A stretch of 64,000 bases of DNA, taken from positions 310,001-374,000 of the forward strand of contig NZ_CAAJGK010000074.1 of assembly GCF_900996245.1 (NCBI RefSeq). The letters are read 5' to 3'. Positions within the stretch are counted from its first letter, which is position 1. Every line of letters starts with the position of its first letter. A program made the position numbers and the translations under genes. The stretch is from Paraburkholderia sp. BCC1886 (GTDB taxonomy: Bacteria > Pseudomonadota > Gammaproteobacteria > Burkholderiales > Burkholderiaceae). Below the pieces are notes generated by a model that saw only the letters and a list, made by a program, of their open reading frames with translations, was not told where the DNA came from and did not search any database. Of this stretch, positions 7,526 through 15,464 are shown piece after piece.

Positions 7526-8941
7526 TTAGCCCAAATGACTACGCTGCGCCGCGTACAACTCCCTGAACGTACGACCGACCGGCGCCGGCATATCGCGAGT
7601 ATTGGTCCAGCCCGCGCCGCCAAGAGGCAGACGGGCGATCGACCGGTTCCGGCCGCCCATTCGCTCCAGCACCCGGACCGCCAGCTTGGTGAATAGCGCA
7701 TAGGCGTCGGGATGCAACGCGAGAAACCCCCAGACAGCCAACCCCACCCTCTCCTGCCAGGGCCTCAACCGCCGCTCGACCTGCTTCTCGCGGAGTTTTC
7801 TCAACAGATCCGATAGAGGAATGCCGACCGGGCAGACGCTATTGCACTCGCCACACAAAGTCGCTGCTTGCGGCAAATCCAGCGCCTTGTCGATACCCAC
7901 GTAACTCGGCGTCAAAACCGAGCCCATCGGTCCAGGATACACCCAGCCATAAGCATGGCCGCCCACCTTCTGATACACCGGGCAATGGTTCATGCACGCG
8001 CCGCAACGAATACAGCGCAGCATCTCCTGAAAATCTCCGCCGATCAGTCCCGTGCGCCCGCCGTCGACCAGCACGACATACATGTGCTCCGGACCATCCT
8101 GGTCGTCCGCGCCGCGTGGTCCGGTCAATAGCGAAAAGTAGTTCGAGGTCGCCTGGCCGGTTGCCGAGCGCGGCAGCAGTCGCATGGCCGTGGCGAGATC
8201 TTCGAGTGTGGGCAGCACCTTTTCGATACCCGTGACCGCCACGTGGACGCGCGGCATCACCGTGCACATCCCCTCGTTGCCCTCGTTCGTCACGAGCACC
8301 ACCGAGCCCGTCTCGGCCACCACGAAATTACCGCCCGTCACGCCCATGTCGGCCGTCATGAAATGCGGGCGCAACATCTCGCGGGCTTCGCGCGTCATGT
8401 CCGGAATCTCGGTCAGACGCGGGCGGCCGTGCGTTCTGGCGAACAGATCGGCGATCTCGTCCTTATCTTTATGGACGACCGGCGCGATGATGTGGCTCGG
8501 CGGCTCGTTGTCGTTGATCTGCAGGATGTACTCGCCGAGATCCGTTTCGATGGACTGCACGCCCATCTGGCCAAGCACTTCGTTCAGGCGCATTTCTTCG
8601 GTGACCATCGACTTGGTCTTGATCACCTTCTTCACGTCGTGCCGCCGTGCGATATCGCCGACGAGGCGCGCCGCTTCCTGCGTGGTCTCGGCGAACAGCA
8701 CGGTGACACCGCGCCGGCTCGCCTCACGCTCGAACGTTTCCAGCCAGACGTCGAGATTCTGCAATGCCCGGTCGCGGCGATCTTTCAATGCGGCGCGGGT
8801 GGCCGCGAAATCGATTGCCGTAATGGCCGCGGCGCGCGCGGACACGAACTTGGTCGACAGTTTGGTGAGATTCTGCTGCAAGCGCTGGTCGGCGAGTTTC
8901 TGACCGGCGCGTGCCTTGAACTGCATGGTCTGGATCTGCAT
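7526..8941 (-). CDS. lutB: L-lactate utilisation iron-sulphur protein LutB
   Basis: LutB/YkgF subunit of the non-flavin L-lactate oxidation complex. The 471-residue protein has an N-terminal LUD domain (MVTEEMRLNEVLGQMGVQ region, GVTGGNFVVAETG) and a C-terminal ferredoxin-like part with CIRCGACMNHCPVY and CGECNSVCPVGIP for two [4Fe-4S] clusters. It starts three bases after the lutA stop, so the two are co-translated. Family operons usually carry a third gene, lutC, but here the next gene is a convergent lipoprotein. Confidence 0.93.
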   Translation of the reverse strand: MQIQTMQFKARAGQKLADQRLQQNLTKLSTKFVSARAAAITAIDFAATRAALKDRRDRALQNLDVWLETFEREASRRGVTVLFAETTQEAARLVGDIARRHDVKKVIKTKSMVTEEMRLNEVLGQMGVQSIETDLGEYILQINDNEPPSHIIAPVVHKDKDEIADLFARTHGRPRLTEIPDMTREAREMLRPHFMTADMGVTGGNFVVAETGSVVLVTNEGNEGMCTVMPRVHVAVTGIEKVLPTLEDLATAMRLLPRSATGQATSNYFSLLTGPRGADDQDGPEHMYVVLVDGGRTGLIGGDFQEMLRCIRCGACMNHCPVYQKVGGHAYGWVYPGPMGSVLTPSYVGIDKALDLPQAATLCGECNSVCPVGIPLSDLLRKLREKQVERRLRPWQERVGLAVWGFLALHPDAYALFTKLAVRVLERMGGRNRSIARLPLGGAGWTNTRDMPAPVGRTFRELYAAQRSHLG

Positions 8942-8944
8942 GGC

Positions 8945-9676
8945 TCAAACGTCTCCGGCGAGTACCTGCGCGATGTGAAGGACGCGTGTGGTCGCGTCGC
9001 CCGTGCGCCGCAAGCGGCCCTCGATATTGAGCATGCAGCCGAGGTCGCCGAGCACCACCGCAGCAGCCCCGCTTGCGTGGATATTCGCGCACTTTTCGTC
9101 GACGATCGCCGTCGAAATGTCGCCGTACTTGATCGCGAAGGTGCCCCCGAAGCCGCAGCAATGTTCGCAATCCTTCATCTCGGTCACGCCGACGCCAACT
9201 TGCGCCAGCAGTTCGCGCGGCTGCGCCTTGACGCCGAGCTCGCGTAGGCCCGAACAGGAATCGTGATAGGTCACGTCGCCGGCGAATTTGCCCGGCTCGC
9301 CCGGTTGCAGTCGAACCTTCGCCACGCTCACGAGGAAATCGGTCAACTCGAACACCTTGGCGCGCAGGCGGCCGAAGCGGTTCATCAGTTCCGGGTCGTC
9401 GGCGAACAGGTCGCCGTAATGGCTGCGGATCATGCCGCCGCAGGACCCGGACGGCACGACGAGGTAGTCGAACTGTTCGAACTCGCGCAATGTTTTCTCC
9501 GCGAGATCGCGTGCGATGCGGCGCTCGCCCGAGTTGTACGCAGGTTGCCCGCAGCAGGTTTGCGCCGGCGGCACGACCACCTCGAAACCGGCGCCTTCGA
9601 TCAGTTTGATGACCGAAAAACCGATCTCGGGACGCATCAGGTCGATCAGGCAGGTGACGAACAATCCGACTCGCAT
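8945..9676 (-). CDS. lutA: L-lactate utilisation protein LutA (CCG-domain)
   Basis: LutA/YkgE, 243 residues, built of two cysteine-rich CCG domains found in heterodisulphide-reductase-like subunits. Visible motifs are TCCGQPAYNSGE, HDSCSGLRELG and CEHCCGFGGTF. A strong GGAGG precedes the start at 9676. It is the first gene of the lutAB unit and diverges from an IclR-family regulator, which is therefore the likely controller. Confidence 0.93.
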   Translation of the reverse strand: MRVGLFVTCLIDLMRPEIGFSVIKLIEGAGFEVVVPPAQTCCGQPAYNSGERRIARDLAEKTLREFEQFDYLVVPSGSCGGMIRSHYGDLFADDPELMNRFGRLRAKVFELTDFLVSVAKVRLQPGEPGKFAGDVTYHDSCSGLRELGVKAQPRELLAQVGVGVTEMKDCEHCCGFGGTFAIKYGDISTAIVDEKCANIHASGAAAVVLGDLGCMLNIEGRLRRTGDATTRVLHIAQVLAGDV

Positions 9677-9707
9677 GAGCCCTCCTCCGGGAAAACGTGC
9701 CTGATTA

Positions 9708-9723
9708 TCCGCTGTTTGGCGGA
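9708..9723. promoter_or_regulatory. Inverted repeat upstream of lutA, candidate operator
   Basis: TCCGC and GCGGA surround six bases in the lutA-iclR divergent spacer, 32 bases from the lutA start. The flanks (TTA on the left, AATA on the right) extend the partial symmetry. It may be an IclR-type operator; no consensus was available to test it. Confidence 0.4.
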
Positions 9724-9831
9724 CAATACCAACGGCCGGAAGGCATAGGACGAAACCGTCTCGAAATTCGAGGAGGCCTTCGAAGCGCTTTCCATCTTTT
9801 CACCATACGGGATACAATCGGTTTCCGCTGT

Positions 9832-9843
9832 TTGACGCGTCAA
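9832..9843. promoter_or_regulatory. 12-bp palindrome before the IclR gene, candidate autoregulatory operator
   Basis: TTGACGCGTCAA is a perfect palindrome 12 bases upstream of the regulator start codon. A possible -10 (TACAAT, 9813-9818) lies just before it, so a protein bound here would block initiation. The role is inferred from position only. Confidence 0.4.
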
Positions 9844-9855
9844 CCGATTCCTCCC

Positions 9856-10662
9856 ATGAGCGAAACGAATCCGGATCCCAAAACGTCGATCCAGGTAATC
9901 GAACGCATGATGCGCCTGCTCGACGCACTGGCTGCGCACAGCGATCCGGTTAGCCTGAAAGAACTCGCCATCCGCACGGAACTGCATCCGTCCACCGCCC
10001 ACCGCATCCTCAACGATATGGTGATGTGCCGGCTGGTCGACCGTTCCGATCCCGGCACGTACCGCCTCGGCATGCGTCTCCTCGAACTCGGCAATCTGGT
10101 CAAAGCGCGACTCTCCGTGCGCGACGCCGCACTCACTCCGATGCGCGAGTTGCACCGTCAGACCGGCCAGACGGTCAACCTCTCGGTGCGCCAGGGCGAC
10201 GAAATCGTCTATATCGAGCGCGCCTATTCCGAGCGCTCCGGCATGCAAGTGGTGCGCGCCATCGGCGGCCGGGCTCCCTTGCATCTGACTTCGGTGGGCA
10301 AGCTCTTTCTCGCCGCCGACGAATCCAACCGCGTGCGCGCGTATGCCACCCGCACTGGCCTGTCGGGGCACACGCAGAACAGCATTACTGACCTCGGCAA
10401 ACTGGAGCGCGAACTGCTGCACGTCCGGCAACAGGCATGTGCGCGCGATAACGAAGAGCTGGAATTGGGAGTGCGTTGTATCGCCGCCGGTATTTACGAC
10501 GACACCGGCAAACTGGTGGCGGGCTTATCGCTATCGGCGCCGGCCGACCGGTTGCAGGATTCCTGGCTGGGTCAGGTCAGCCAGACCGCGCTGGAAATCT
10601 CCGGTGCATTGGGTTACCGGCCGCCCGCGCCTCACGATCACGGGCATACGCAACACGCCTAG
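9856..10662 (+). CDS. IclR-family transcriptional regulator
   Basis: A 268-residue regulator. Residues about 15-75 form the winged HTH (SLKELAIRTELHPSTAHRIL), followed by the IclR effector-binding domain with its GAF-like fold (TSVGKLFLAAD; ELELGVRCIAAGIYD). The chosen start MSETNPDPK is the first ATG that fits the family N-terminus. It diverges from lutAB and is probably its lactate-responsive regulator; this is inferred from position. Confidence 0.88.
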   Translation: MSETNPDPKTSIQVIERMMRLLDALAAHSDPVSLKELAIRTELHPSTAHRILNDMVMCRLVDRSDPGTYRLGMRLLELGNLVKARLSVRDAALTPMRELHRQTGQTVNLSVRQGDEIVYIERAYSERSGMQVVRAIGGRAPLHLTSVGKLFLAADESNRVRAYATRTGLSGHTQNSITDLGKLERELLHVRQQACARDNEELELGVRCIAAGIYDDTGKLVAGLSLSAPADRLQDSWLGQVSQTALEISGALGYRPPAPHDHGHTQHA

Positions 10663-10695
10663 ACGGCACCCCGCTTTTATTCGGCTGCGCGCAAT

Positions 10696-10730
10696 AAAAA
10701 AAGCCTCGCGAATTTCGCGAGGCTTTTTTT
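10696..10730. terminator. Bidirectional intrinsic terminator
   Basis: A 9-bp stem (GCCTCGCGA/TCGCGAGGC, 10703-10723) with a three-base loop has seven T residues after it and seven A residues before it. It can end the IclR transcript and the convergent pbpG transcript. Confidence 0.92.
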
Positions 10731-10771
10731 CAGGCTGGAAGTCGCCGATTGCGGCCTTCGCTCTTTTGTAA

Positions 10772-11971
10772 TCAGGTCCCCGCGCCGCCGGCGTCCGCGC
10801 TGGTAATACGCGCCTGGTCGCCGCCATTGTCGAGCCACGTGCGCAGACGCGTTGCATCTGCGAAACGCGAGTATTTGCCCGACGAGTCGAGCAGCACCAT
10901 GATCATCGGCTTGCCGTGAATATTGGCCTGCATGACGAGGCACTCACCCGCTTCGTTGATGAAACCGGTCTTTTGCAGACCGATGTCCCAGGTCGGATTG
11001 CGCACCAGCGCATTCGTGCTGTTGTACGCCAGCGAACGCTTGCCGGTGTACACCTCATAGCTGTGATCGGTCGAGAACTTGCGGATGAGCGGGTACTGAT
11101 AGGCCGCGTTCACCATCTTGACCAGATCGCGCGCGCTCGACACGTTCTGGCTCGTCAAACCCGTGGGGTTTTCAAAGTGCGTGTCGGTCATGCCGAGTTG
11201 CTTGGCCTTGGCGTTCATCGCCGCCAGGAATGCGGGGCGGCCGCCCGGGAAGTAGCGCGACAGCGCGGCGGCTGCGCGATTTTCCGACGCCATCAACGCG
11301 ATATGCAGCATGTCTTCACGCGAGAGCACCGAGCCGACCGACAGACGCGAGCCGGTATTTTTCTCGTAATCGCGATCTTCGTCGGTGACTTCGATCTGGT
11401 CGGTCATCGGCTCTTTCGAATCGAGCACGACCATCGAGGTCATCAGCTTGGTAATGGAAGCAATGGGGACGACGGCGCGCGAGTTTTTGTCGAACAGCGA
11501 CTCGCCGGTGTTCTGGTCGATGACGTACGCGACGCTCGAACGGAGCATCAACGCGTCCGGTGTTTCGTGGAGCCCGAACGCCTGGCCTACCGTCGGCTGA
11601 CGCGGTTCGTAGGCGACCCGCCGCACCACCGAGTGGCGTCGTCCGTTGGCCGCGAACGTCACGCGCTCGCGTCTGTGCTTGACACCCGCACGCGGCGCAT
11701 CGTCGGAGGCGACGGCCTTCGAAGTAGCCGCGGCTTTGGCAAGCTTTGCGGACCGGCCCGCTTTACCCGCCACCTTCGCAGTGGTGGCAGCGGGCTGTTT
11801 AGCTAGTTTTGCGTGTTTCGAAGATTTTGCATTTGCAGCAGTGGGAGCCGCGATTGCGTCGACCGGCGCGGCAAATGCCGCTGCGATGACCATGGAGGCC
11901 GCCACCGATAGAGCGGTGGCGCGTGCCGCGCCGTGGATCGCTTTTAGCGACGAAAACATGTCAGTTTTCAT
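10772..11971 (-). CDS. pbpG: Penicillin-binding protein 7 type D-Ala-D-Ala endopeptidase
   Basis: Periplasmic serine peptidase of the S11 family that cuts peptidoglycan cross-links. An N-terminal export signal (hydrophobic stretch after MKTDMFSSLKAIHGAARAT) is followed by a basic Ala/Lys-rich linker. The catalytic domain has SITK (nucleophile Ser), SEN and KTG in the proper order. Start 11971 gives 399 residues; a TTG 36 bases upstream is possible, and no good ribosome binding site marks either. Confidence 0.88.
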   Translation of the reverse strand: MKTDMFSSLKAIHGAARATALSVAASMVIAAAFAAPVDAIAAPTAANAKSSKHAKLAKQPAATTAKVAGKAGRSAKLAKAAATSKAVASDDAPRAGVKHRRERVTFAANGRRHSVVRRVAYEPRQPTVGQAFGLHETPDALMLRSSVAYVIDQNTGESLFDKNSRAVVPIASITKLMTSMVVLDSKEPMTDQIEVTDEDRDYEKNTGSRLSVGSVLSREDMLHIALMASENRAAAALSRYFPGGRPAFLAAMNAKAKQLGMTDTHFENPTGLTSQNVSSARDLVKMVNAAYQYPLIRKFSTDHSYEVYTGKRSLAYNSTNALVRNPTWDIGLQKTGFINEAGECLVMQANIHGKPMIMVLLDSSGKYSRFADATRLRTWLDNGGDQARITSADAGGAGT

Positions 11972-12480
11972 GGATGTTCTGTAGGGAGCGGCCAGAGGGT
12001 TTCGCAAGTGTAGTAAAACAACGAAAAATTAGCAATTTGAAGCACTTATACGCGCTCCTTAAACTGGCTTGTAAGCTACGATCGCAAAAACACGAATAAG
12101 TGCCAAAGTCCGATCGAAAAAAACGATCGCGGAAAAACGGTCATGCTTGGCACCGCTTTTCGACGAGGACAGAGATTCTTCCTGCATAACGGCAGGTTCG
12201 GCGCAACCTTGATCCCTGAAGTGAATCCGTCAAGGAGCCAAAAGTCGCAGTCTTTTAAATACCCGCCGGAGACTGACAGAGCGCTTTCGACATTTCTCCA
12301 TCATTAACGTTCCGTGACAGTTTTCGGTTTACCGCAATAATCGCCGTCTCGCATTTTGAATCGCGCGCTAAACCGGTATTAATTGCCTCGCTTGTGCCGG
12401 CCGTATGCCACAGGCAGACAAAACGACTGCCTCATTCCGTCTGTAATGCCTGCTGCATAACGCATTGTTTTTTCAGCGCT
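11972..12480. other. Intergenic region upstream of pbpG and phaP
   Basis: No gene supported. A possible pbpG promoter on the minus strand has TTACAA (12074-12069) and TATAAG (12050-12045), 18 bases apart. A short hairpin (CCTGC/GCAGG, 12181-12196) is present. The remainder is moderately AT-rich with short open frames that lack coding character. Confidence 0.5.
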
Positions 12481-12492
12481 TTCTTAAGATGG

Positions 12493-12565
12493 TGCGATGC
12501 ACAAAAAGCCCTTGACATTCAACTTCACCATCTTAAAATGGTCACCATTGCTGCGATGCACAAAA
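12493..12565 (+). promoter_or_regulatory. phaP promoter flanked by two identical 14-bp operator-like repeats
   Basis: TTGACA (12512-12517) and TAAAAT (12534-12539) are 16 bases apart. The 14-mer TGCGATGCACAAAA occurs at 12493-12506, just upstream of the -35, and again at 12552-12565, just downstream of the expected start site. TGC/GCA-rich sites flanking phasin promoters are the known binding pattern of the PHA-responsive repressor PhaR, so these are likely PhaR operators. Confidence 0.7.
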
Positions 12566-12662
12566 CATCGTGGCTAGGAAGGCGGATCGAGCAACGGCTC
12601 AAGCGTCTTACCACCCACCCAAGCGGTCCGCGCAGACAGGCCGCCATTCAGGAGCGTAAAAC

Positions 12663-13235
12663 ATGACTTTGCTGACCCCCGAGCAATTCGCCGCAGCCCA
12701 GAAAGCCAACTTTGACACGCTGTTCGGCCTGACAACCAAAGCATTCGAAGGTGTGGAGAAACTGGTCGAGTTGAATCTGCAAGTCGTGAAATCGACACTC
12801 GCAGAAAGCCAGGAAAATGCGCAACGCGCGTTGTCCGTCAAGGACGCACAAGAACTGCTGACATTGCAGGCTAGCCTCGCCCAACCGGTTGCCGAAAAAG
12901 CGCTGTCGTATGGCCGCCATGTTTATGAAATCGTATCGGCAACGCAGGGCGAGTTCACCCGCGTTGCTGAAGCCCAGTTCGAAGAGCAAAACCGTAAGGT
13001 CCAGTCGCTCGTCGAAAACGTCGCGAAGAACGCACCTGCTGGTTCGGAAACCGCCGTTGCAGTGATCAAGTCGGCGATCACCGCGGCCAACACCACGTAC
13101 GAAACGGTTCACAAGGCATCGAAGCAAGCCGTTGAAATCGCCGAAAGCAACTTCAACGCAGCAGCAACGGCCGCCTCGAAGGCTGCTTCGCAAGCCGCTG
13201 CACAAGCATCGCGCTCGGCCAAGAAGGCAGTCTAA
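12663..13235 (+). CDS. phaP: Phasin family protein (PHA granule-associated)
   Basis: A 190-residue phasin that coats polyhydroxyalkanoate granules and limits their coalescence. The N-terminus MTLLTPEQFAAAQKANFDTL is typical of Burkholderia/Cupriavidus phasins (Phasin_2). The protein is mostly amphipathic helix and ends in an Ala/Lys-rich tail (AAQASRSAKKAV). A good AGGAG precedes the start. Its promoter carries paired PhaR-like sites and two terminators follow. Confidence 0.93.
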   Translation: MTLLTPEQFAAAQKANFDTLFGLTTKAFEGVEKLVELNLQVVKSTLAESQENAQRALSVKDAQELLTLQASLAQPVAEKALSYGRHVYEIVSATQGEFTRVAEAQFEEQNRKVQSLVENVAKNAPAGSETAVAVIKSAITAANTTYETVHKASKQAVEIAESNFNAAATAASKAASQAAAQASRSAKKAV

Positions 13236-13258
13236 AAAATTTAGTCTCGTCGTCTACA

Positions 13259-13286
13259 CGCCGGCTCGTTCGCGAGCCGGCGTTTT
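13259..13286 (+). terminator. Intrinsic terminator after phaP
   Basis: A 10-bp stem (CGCCGGCTCG/CGAGCCGGCG) closes a TTCG tetraloop and is followed by four T residues, 23 bases after the phaP stop. Confidence 0.9.
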
Positions 13287-13343
13287 CGTAAGCAACAGCG
13301 TCGTGCCGTTGCCGCTCACACGGGTTCAATTGGCCGAACGCTC

Positions 13344-13365
13344 CGAGATGTCGATCGACATCTCG
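13344..13365. repeat. 22-bp perfect palindrome
   Basis: CGAGATGTCGA is followed immediately by its exact reverse complement. It lies between two phaP-side terminators and has no T tract of its own. It could be a protein-binding site or an extremely stable cruciform or hairpin. Confidence 0.7.
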
Positions 13366-13369
13366 TTCA

Positions 13370-13395
13370 CCCGGCGCATGGCCGGGATTTTTTTT
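13370..13395 (+). terminator. Second intrinsic terminator downstream of phaP
   Basis: The stem CCCGGC/GCCGGG around a five-base loop is followed by A and eight T residues. Confidence 0.8.
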
Positions 13396-13434
13396 GGCCT
13401 TCGTGGTTCTTTGTTGTGATCGGCTTGCGGATAG

Positions 13435-13472
13435 AAAAACGGCGCACCCCAAAACCAGGGTGCGCCGTTTTT
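13435..13472. terminator. Intrinsic terminator after the PDH operon
   Basis: A 10-bp stem (CGGCGCACCC/GGGTGCGCCG) with an eight-base loop is flanked by A5 and T5. On the minus strand it follows the lpdA stop by 27 bases. Confidence 0.9.
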
Positions 13473-13499
13473 ATTTGCGCTTCGATGAGTCTGCGCAGA

Positions 13500-15314
13500 T
13501 TACTTTTTCTTCTGCGGCGGCAGGTCGGTACATACGCCTTCGTACAACTCGGCGGCCATCCCGATCGATTCGCCCAGCGTCGGATGCGGGTGGATAGTCT
13601 TGCCGATATCCGTTGCGTCCGCACCCATTTCGATGGCGAGACACACTTCGCTGATCAGGTCTCCCGCATTCAGACCGACGATTCCGCCGCCGATCACGCG
13701 ATGCGTTTCCTCGTCGAACAGCAGCTTCGTAAAGCCTTCGTCGCGGCCGTTGGCGATCGCGCGGCCCGACGCGGCCCACGGGAACACGGCCTTGCCGAAC
13801 TTGACGCCTGCTGCCTTCAACTGATCTTCGGTCTTGCCGGCCCATGCCACTTCCGGATCCGTATAGGCCACCGACGGAATCTGCAGCGCGTCGAAGTATG
13901 CCTTCTCGCCGTGAGCGACTTCGGCGGCAACGTGTCCTTCGTGGACGGCTTTGTGCGCGAGCATCGGCTGCCCGACGATGTCGCCGATAGCGAAGATATG
14001 CGGCACATTCGTGCGCATCTGCTTGTCGACATCGATGAAGCCGCGCTCCGTCACCGTCACGCCGGCTTTATCCGCGCCGATTTTCTTGCCGTTCGGCGTG
14101 CGGCCGACGGCGACCAGCACGAGGTCGTAGCGTTGCGCTTCGGCCGGGGCCTTTTCGCCTTCGAACGACACATAGATGCCATCGTCTTTCGCTTCGGCCG
14201 CGGTGGTTTTTGTCTTCAGCATGACGTTGGCGAAACGCTTGCTGTTGTACTTTTCCCAGACCTTGACCAGATCGCGATCCGCGCCGGCCATCAAGCCGTC
14301 GAGCATTTCGACCACGTCGATTTTCGCGCCGAGCGTTGCGTACACCGTCGCCATTTCCAGGCCGATAATGCCGCCGCCGATCACGAGCATGCGTTGCGGA
14401 ATCTGGCGCAGTTCGAGCGCGCCGGTCGAATCGACGACACGCGGGTCTTCCGGAATGAACGGCAGCTTCACGGCTTCCGAGCCGGCCGCGATGATGGCCT
14501 GCTTGAATTTGACGACCTTCTTGCCGCCTTCCGTTTGCACTTCGAGGTGATGCGGATCGACGAACGAACCCGTGCCCGTGACCACTTCGACCTTGCGCGC
14601 CTTGGCCATCCCGGCGAGACCGCCGGTGAGTTTCCTGACGACGCCCGACTTGAAGTCGCGCAGCTTGTCGAGATCGATTTGCGGCTTACCGAACGTGATG
14701 CCGTGGGCGCCGAGCGCCTCCGCTTCGTCGATGACGAGTGCGGTGTGCAGCAGCGCCTTGGACGGAATACAGCCGACGTTCAGACAGACGCCGCCGAGCG
14801 TTGCATAGCGTTCGACGAGCACCGTCTTCATCCCCAGGTCGGCCGAGCGGAACGCGGCCGAATAGCCGCCGGGACCTGAACCGAGCACGAGCGTATCGCA
14901 CTCGATGTCGGCGTTACCGGAAAAACTCCCGGCTTGCGGAGCGGGCGCTGCGGCTTTGGGCACGTGCGTAGCGGCGTGCGCAGCGGCGGGCGCAGCAACG
15001 GCCGGAGCAGCTTGAGGTTTCGCTTCGGTTTGCGCGGGCGCCTCCGGAGCATTGTCCTTAGCGGGCGCGGCATCGGCTGACGATTCGACGAGAGCGATAA
15101 CGGTACCTTGCGAGACTTTATCGCCGGCTTTGACGCGAACTTCCTTGACGGTGCCGGCGGTATCGCTGGGCACTTCGATGGAGGCCTTATCGGACTCGAG
15201 CGTCATGAGCGCCTGTTCGTTCTCGATGACATCGCCCGGTTTGATATTGACTTCGATGACATCGACATCTTTGAAGTCACCGATATCCGGCACTTTTACT
15301 TCGACGAGACTCAT
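13500..15314 (-). CDS. lpdA: Dihydrolipoamide dehydrogenase (E3) with N-terminal lipoyl domain
   Basis: FAD enzyme that reoxidises the dihydrolipoyl groups of the pyruvate dehydrogenase complex. From MSLVEVKVPDIGDFKDV at 15314 it has 604 residues. A lipoyl domain with the DKA lysine motif (residues about 1-75) and an Ala/Pro linker to about 125 precede the E3 core. The core has GSGPGGYSAAF, the redox pair GGVCLNVGCIPSK and the C-terminal HPHPTLGES. A lipoyl-bearing E3 is typical of Ralstonia/Burkholderia PDH. It is the third gene of aceE-aceF-lpdA. Confidence 0.95.
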   Translation of the reverse strand: MSLVEVKVPDIGDFKDVDVIEVNIKPGDVIENEQALMTLESDKASIEVPSDTAGTVKEVRVKAGDKVSQGTVIALVESSADAAPAKDNAPEAPAQTEAKPQAAPAVAAPAAAHAATHVPKAAAPAPQAGSFSGNADIECDTLVLGSGPGGYSAAFRSADLGMKTVLVERYATLGGVCLNVGCIPSKALLHTALVIDEAEALGAHGITFGKPQIDLDKLRDFKSGVVRKLTGGLAGMAKARKVEVVTGTGSFVDPHHLEVQTEGGKKVVKFKQAIIAAGSEAVKLPFIPEDPRVVDSTGALELRQIPQRMLVIGGGIIGLEMATVYATLGAKIDVVEMLDGLMAGADRDLVKVWEKYNSKRFANVMLKTKTTAAEAKDDGIYVSFEGEKAPAEAQRYDLVLVAVGRTPNGKKIGADKAGVTVTERGFIDVDKQMRTNVPHIFAIGDIVGQPMLAHKAVHEGHVAAEVAHGEKAYFDALQIPSVAYTDPEVAWAGKTEDQLKAAGVKFGKAVFPWAASGRAIANGRDEGFTKLLFDEETHRVIGGGIVGLNAGDLISEVCLAIEMGADATDIGKTIHPHPTLGESIGMAAELYEGVCTDLPPQKKK

Positions 15315-15464
15315 AGTGTCCCCTTCTGATATTGATCGTGACGATGAAGAACCGAGGCAGGATTGCGGCCGTAATCCCGTGGGACAAAGAAAAGCAGGTG
15401 TCGCCCCGCGCAGGGGCAACCCAGGCAGACCACAAGCGCCTCAAGTTCTACAGACAACCGTCGA

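Noticed and set aside
12394..12666. Possible 90-codon gene upstream of phaP
   Set aside because: It runs through the phaP promoter, operator repeats and Shine-Dalgarno and lacks coding character.
13344..13365. dif or attachment site
   Set aside because: The perfect palindrome lacks the 11-6-11 layout of dif, and no integrase or mobile genes are nearby.
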